Assembly (NCBI GenBank): GCA_012799255.1
Contig: JAAZLQ010000084.1
Coordinates: 1-64,000, forward strand
DNA from: Bacillota bacterium
GTDB taxonomy: Bacteria > Bacillota_G > Limnochordia > DTU010
Direction: 5' to 3'
Length of the DNA: 64,000 nucleotides
Positions within the stretch are counted from its first letter, which is position 1, and the number at the start of each line of letters is the position of its first letter. The position numbers and the translations under genes are program-made. Below are positions 61,462-64,000 of this stretch, in pieces. Under the pieces are notes generated by a model. That model made no database searches. It had not been told where the DNA came from and saw nothing but the letters and a program-made list of their open reading frames with translations.

Positions 61462-61575
61462 TTAGCAACCCTTTCTCCCCACAAGGTGGTGGGGGAAACT
61501 GTCCTAAACCAGTACCATATAGCATTTTTTGTTAAATAGAGTTTAACATATTCGTGTTAAGGCTGTCAAGTACCC

Positions 61576-61965
61576 CTAACTTGATCGATGTACTTGTTTC
61601 CTAAACCTGGCCTCCAGGTCTTGATCAAAGGTAAAGATTAAGAACTTCTCCGAGTGGGCAACGCTTAGATCAGTGTATAAGGAGATAACTTGTGCGCCTG
61701 TTAGCTTTTGAAAAATAACCCGCAAGGTTTCCTGATTGTTCTTTAATAGAGTCTCTCTTAGGCGTTGTATAAGGTCAACGCTATCAGGGTTATCCCGGAC
61801 TTGCTCTTCTGCAGGAGTGAGTATGCCGTTTTGCCTGATGAGGACCATGTCTCTTACGATGTAGGTTGCGATTTCTTTGGGTCCTCTACCAAAGTACTCC
61901 TTCTCAAACTTGAGCACAGCATTGCCCAAAGCAGCCTCCAGTTCTCCTTTGCTTCGAAATTGCAC
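61576..61965 (-). CDS. DUF2294 family protein
   Basis: 129 residues. LKFEKEYFGRGPKEIATYIV, MVLIRQNGILTPAEEQV and KLTGAQVISLYTDLS are DUF2294 marks. Function unknown. It directly follows the HAMP/DUF4388 gene, and a second DUF2294-like gene heads the same operon. Confidence 0.85.
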   Translation of the reverse strand: MQFRSKGELEAALGNAVLKFEKEYFGRGPKEIATYIVRDMVLIRQNGILTPAEEQVRDNPDSVDLIQRLRETLLKNNQETLRVIFQKLTGAQVISLYTDLSVAHSEKFLIFTFDQDLEARFRKQVHRSS

Positions 61966-63009
61966 CTAAATCCCTCCTGTACGCTTATTCCACGCAGCAC
62001 GGGCCCACAACGACACCACATTGTCTGGGGGCGGTTCTTCTACTAGAGTCAACTGAGTTTCAATTAAACCTACTACTGCAAACCGATAGAGATAACGTTG
62101 TACACGCTCCGGAGTCCATTGTAGACGGCGAGCCAATTCACGTACTGAAGATTTACCATCAATGGCATCATAAAGTTCCCATTCAGGTAAAGTGAGGTCA
62201 CTTTCAATTAACCGTACTTCTTCCATCAAATCGATCTTGGTGGCTACAAACTGTTGATCCGGAATGTATTGCTCGATCAATTGTAGCGAAGTCACTCTCC
62301 GGGCAGCATATAGTAGCACAGAATACCAGGATGCAGCCAAAAGTTCATCTTCAAAGGGTTTCATTTTTGTGTTGAACTTAAAAGACCCCTTAGGGAGCAA
62401 AAACAGAGCATAAAATGCGGTAAAGCCCCGTTGATCCTTAAACGATGCACCCCTTACTTGTCCATTTTTGATATAAATGCGCCCGAGATTATTTCCATCC
62501 ATAATCACGAGCACTCCTGTTTGGGCAGTGAAACGCAACATCATGAGTAGCTGAGACATGGGGAACAGTTCCAGTTGGCCTTCCCAGATCATGGCCTTGG
62601 TGATAGCCCCGCTCACTACTTGTCTAAAGCGCAACCTGATTTGCTCGAATACTTCCGCGAGATCGTTTACCTCTTGAGGACCTTCCACTTCAAAATGCCG
62701 TTCAAAGGACCCCTGCGTTAAGCGGTGGGCCTGCTCAATCAATCGATGTAAAGGTGCGGTGTTTCTGGTTGTCACGATAAAGGCGGTCGCAGTTCCAATG
62801 ACGACTAAAGCAAATAAACCAACAGTGACTTTGCTCTCCAAACTTTGCATTATTTCCAAAAGATCAGGGGTAACGGAGGCGCTAGCCTGCTCCGCTACAA
62901 TGGTCCACATGGTATGCTTGAAGAGAACGATAGTCCCCATCACGGTAAGTAGTAAAACCACGAAAAGGACAAGGGTGGTTTTGCCAGCAATGGATTTCAT
63001 GTAAGTCAC
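61966..63009 (-). CDS. Membrane sensor: HAMP + DUF4388 (PATAN-like) domains
   Basis: 347 residues. Two membrane helices (~7-32 and ~58-82) flank a short outside loop, followed by a HAMP domain (APLHRLIEQAHRLTQGSFER), a DUF4388/PATAN-like domain (LFPMSQLLMMLRFTAQTGVL, with VLVIMDGNNLGRIYIKNGQV) and a winged-helix-like end (LARRLQWTPERVQRYLYRF). A signalling protein without an enzymatic output domain. ATGA overlap with the gene before and abutting the gene after. Confidence 0.75.
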   Translation of the reverse strand: MTYMKSIAGKTTLVLFVVLLLTVMGTIVLFKHTMWTIVAEQASASVTPDLLEIMQSLESKVTVGLFALVVIGTATAFIVTTRNTAPLHRLIEQAHRLTQGSFERHFEVEGPQEVNDLAEVFEQIRLRFRQVVSGAITKAMIWEGQLELFPMSQLLMMLRFTAQTGVLVIMDGNNLGRIYIKNGQVRGASFKDQRGFTAFYALFLLPKGSFKFNTKMKPFEDELLAASWYSVLLYAARRVTSLQLIEQYIPDQQFVATKIDLMEEVRLIESDLTLPEWELYDAIDGKSSVRELARRLQWTPERVQRYLYRFAVVGLIETQLTLVEEPPPDNVVSLWARAAWNKRTGGI

Positions 63010-63374
63010 ACCATCCTACACAAAATGATTAACTCATCTTGCTCAGGATTAAGGCTGACTGACACACCTAACGCCCGGTTACCCGTGTGTTCCTGGATTC
63101 TGGCTTGTACCAAGGGCGTGAGGCTATTCCATTGTTGTTCTAACAATTCTTGTACCATACGCGCCCCTTCAGGGTCTTCTTCCACCAACTGAAGCTCTGC
63201 CTTATTCAATACACCCCAGGAACGATAAATTAGCAAATCATCTACGATATAGACTTTGCTTGTACTCGGGCGTCGTTCCGTATAGTCTTGTTGGAGCTGA
63301 GAAAGGCTCTTTGCTAAGGCGTAGTTTAGAGGGTTGTCTGGGAACTGTCGGACATTACTTAGCATACGATTCAC
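63006..63374 (-). CDS. DUF2294-like protein
   Basis: 122 residues with the same frame as the other DUF2294 protein (VYIVDDLLIYRSWGVLNKAE, LTPLVQARIQEHTG, SVSLNPEQDELIILC) but more diverged. It heads the three-gene operon, its stop overlapping the sensor start. Confidence 0.7.
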   Translation of the reverse strand: MNRMLSNVRQFPDNPLNYALAKSLSQLQQDYTERRPSTSKVYIVDDLLIYRSWGVLNKAELQLVEEDPEGARMVQELLEQQWNSLTPLVQARIQEHTGNRALGVSVSLNPEQDELIILCRMV

Positions 63375-63545
63375 CTAATCTTTCTCGAGGTAAAAGATAT
63401 GTTATGTTTCGCTACATTAGGTAATTATCCTGCAAAAAACGGGGTGAAGTAATGGGACTCCTGATTTTTCCATTGAATAACAGGGTAAAATCGTTTTGCC
63501 AAGAAATCAATGTCTGGGAATGAAGGAAATTGGAGGACTGGTCAC

Positions 63546-64000
63546 ATGTATAGCTTTACAAACGATTACAGCGAAGGGGCACATCCTAGAATCTTACAGG
63601 CGCTGGTAGACACGAACTTGAAGCAGACTGCAGGATATGGGGAAGATGAATTTTGCCTGGAAGCGGCTGAGCTTTTGAAAACGAGGATTGGCAAAACTGA
63701 TCTGGACATTCATTTCATTTCAGGTGGAACGCAGACTAATCTTATTGCTATCTCAGCTTTTCTAAGGCCCCATGAAGCGGTGATTGCACCGGTAACTGGT
63801 CATATCGAAGTACATGAAACAGGGGCTATCGAAGCCACTGGCCATAAGATTATTGGCGTTGTAGGCCATGAAGGAAAGCTAAGGCCAGTTGATGTACAAA
63901 AGGCCTTAGACAGCCATGTAGATGAGCATATGGTAAAACCAAAACTTGTCTATATATCTAACGCGACTGAGATCGGATCCCTTTACACGAAGGGCGAGCT
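63546..64000 (+). CDS. Threonine-aldolase-like PLP enzyme (partial, runs off the window)
   Basis: First ~150 residues. It begins MYSFTNDYSEGAHPRILQAL, then QTAGYGEDEFCLEAAELL, HFISGGTQTNLIAI and TGHIEVHETGAIEATGHKI, the opening of low-specificity threonine aldolases / beta-eliminating lyases. The PLP lysine lies beyond the window. GGAGGA precedes the ATG. Divergent from the DUF2294 operon, with only promoter-type sequence between (63375-63545). Confidence 0.85.
   Translation, partial: MYSFTNDYSEGAHPRILQALVDTNLKQTAGYGEDEFCLEAAELLKTRIGKTDLDIHFISGGTQTNLIAISAFLRPHEAVIAPVTGHIEVHETGAIEATGHKIIGVVGHEGKLRPVDVQKALDSHVDEHMVKPKLVYISNATEIGSLYTKGE

Noticed and set aside
1..64000. CRISPR array, IS element or prophage
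   Set aside because: No regularly spaced repeats, transposase, integrase or phage structural genes were seen in either strand.

Overview
The window looks like chromosome of an anaerobic, probably diderm or deep-branching Bacillota (Limnochordia/Hydrogenispora-like would fit, but this is inference). Reasons: a YabR (S1) - DUF501 - Ppx/GppA block, strong Shine-Dalgarno sites with many GTG/TTG starts, consensus sigma-A promoters, a selenocysteine formate dehydrogenase, a Na+-NQR-type complex, ferritin-like and hemerythrin-like proteins, many ABC importers, and no aerobic respiratory genes. I see no prophage, IS element, CRISPR array or rRNA. There are two tRNAs: Leu(UAA) and Lys(CUU).

Layout. 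1-6.4 kb: S1 protein, DUF501, exopolyphosphatase, tRNA-Leu, a YueI-like protein, a two-gene envelope unit, a secreted 5'-nucleotidase, tRNA-Lys and a coding relic. 6.4-9.5 kb: diguanylate cyclase, MATE exporter, VOC protein. 9.7-15 kb: secreted protein plus a YtfQRT-YjfF-like sugar importer. 15-21.3 kb: SGNH hydrolase, small glycine-zipper protein, DUF1538 plus double PII-like pair behind a possible attenuator, C-terminally anchored protein, threonine dehydrogenase, DUF1847, thioredoxin-like. 21.5-26.3 kb: nqrBCDEF-like genes without nqrA, then an unknown protein and a ferritin-like protein. 26.4-31 kb: complete LivKHMGF importer. 31-33.6 kb (minus): metal P-type ATPase with split-off HMA protein and a hemerythrin-like protein behind an FNR-like box. 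33.7-39.4 kb: orphan DNA methyltransferase, a sugar ABC cassette whose last permease is internally deleted, and a secreted alkaline-phosphatase-fold protein with a beta-rich tail. 39.5-42.2 kb: alpha/beta hydrolase, a decayed GNAT and two flavodoxin-like proteins. 42.2-56.7 kb: one 17-gene plus-strand operon. 56.8-64 kb: GmhA, a three-gene Fe3+-type importer behind a possible attenuator, a DUF2294/HAMP-DUF4388/DUF2294 unit, and the start of a threonine-aldolase-like gene.

The standout is the 42.4-56.7 kb operon. It runs: two secreted sulfite-oxidase-fold-like proteins, an ECF S-component-like membrane protein, a secreted phosphodiesterase carrying the same kind of domain, another anchored domain of that kind, EcfA, EcfA', EcfT, MobB, a small kinase-like protein, NuoE-like, two mutually similar membrane proteins of unknown function, NuoF-like, a Sec-containing formate dehydrogenase alpha (in-frame TGA at 53753 followed by a SECIS-like hairpin), MobA and FdhD. 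Genes mostly overlap or abut, and a near-consensus promoter precedes them. I propose, as inference, that its first half is an undescribed salvage/uptake route for molybdopterin or a related pterin/metal cofactor. In it, outside domains bind the cofactor, the phosphodiesterase trims it, ECF imports it, the kinase restores a phosphate and MobA/MobB rebuild the dinucleotide for the formate dehydrogenase. Molybdate/tungstate uptake is the main alternative.

Second-tier observations are two genes with in-frame internal deletions (MalG-type permease, GNAT), an NQR-like operon lacking nqrA with a degenerate flavinylation motif, a P1B-4-like ATPase with CPG in place of SPC, and an FdhD without its CxxC.
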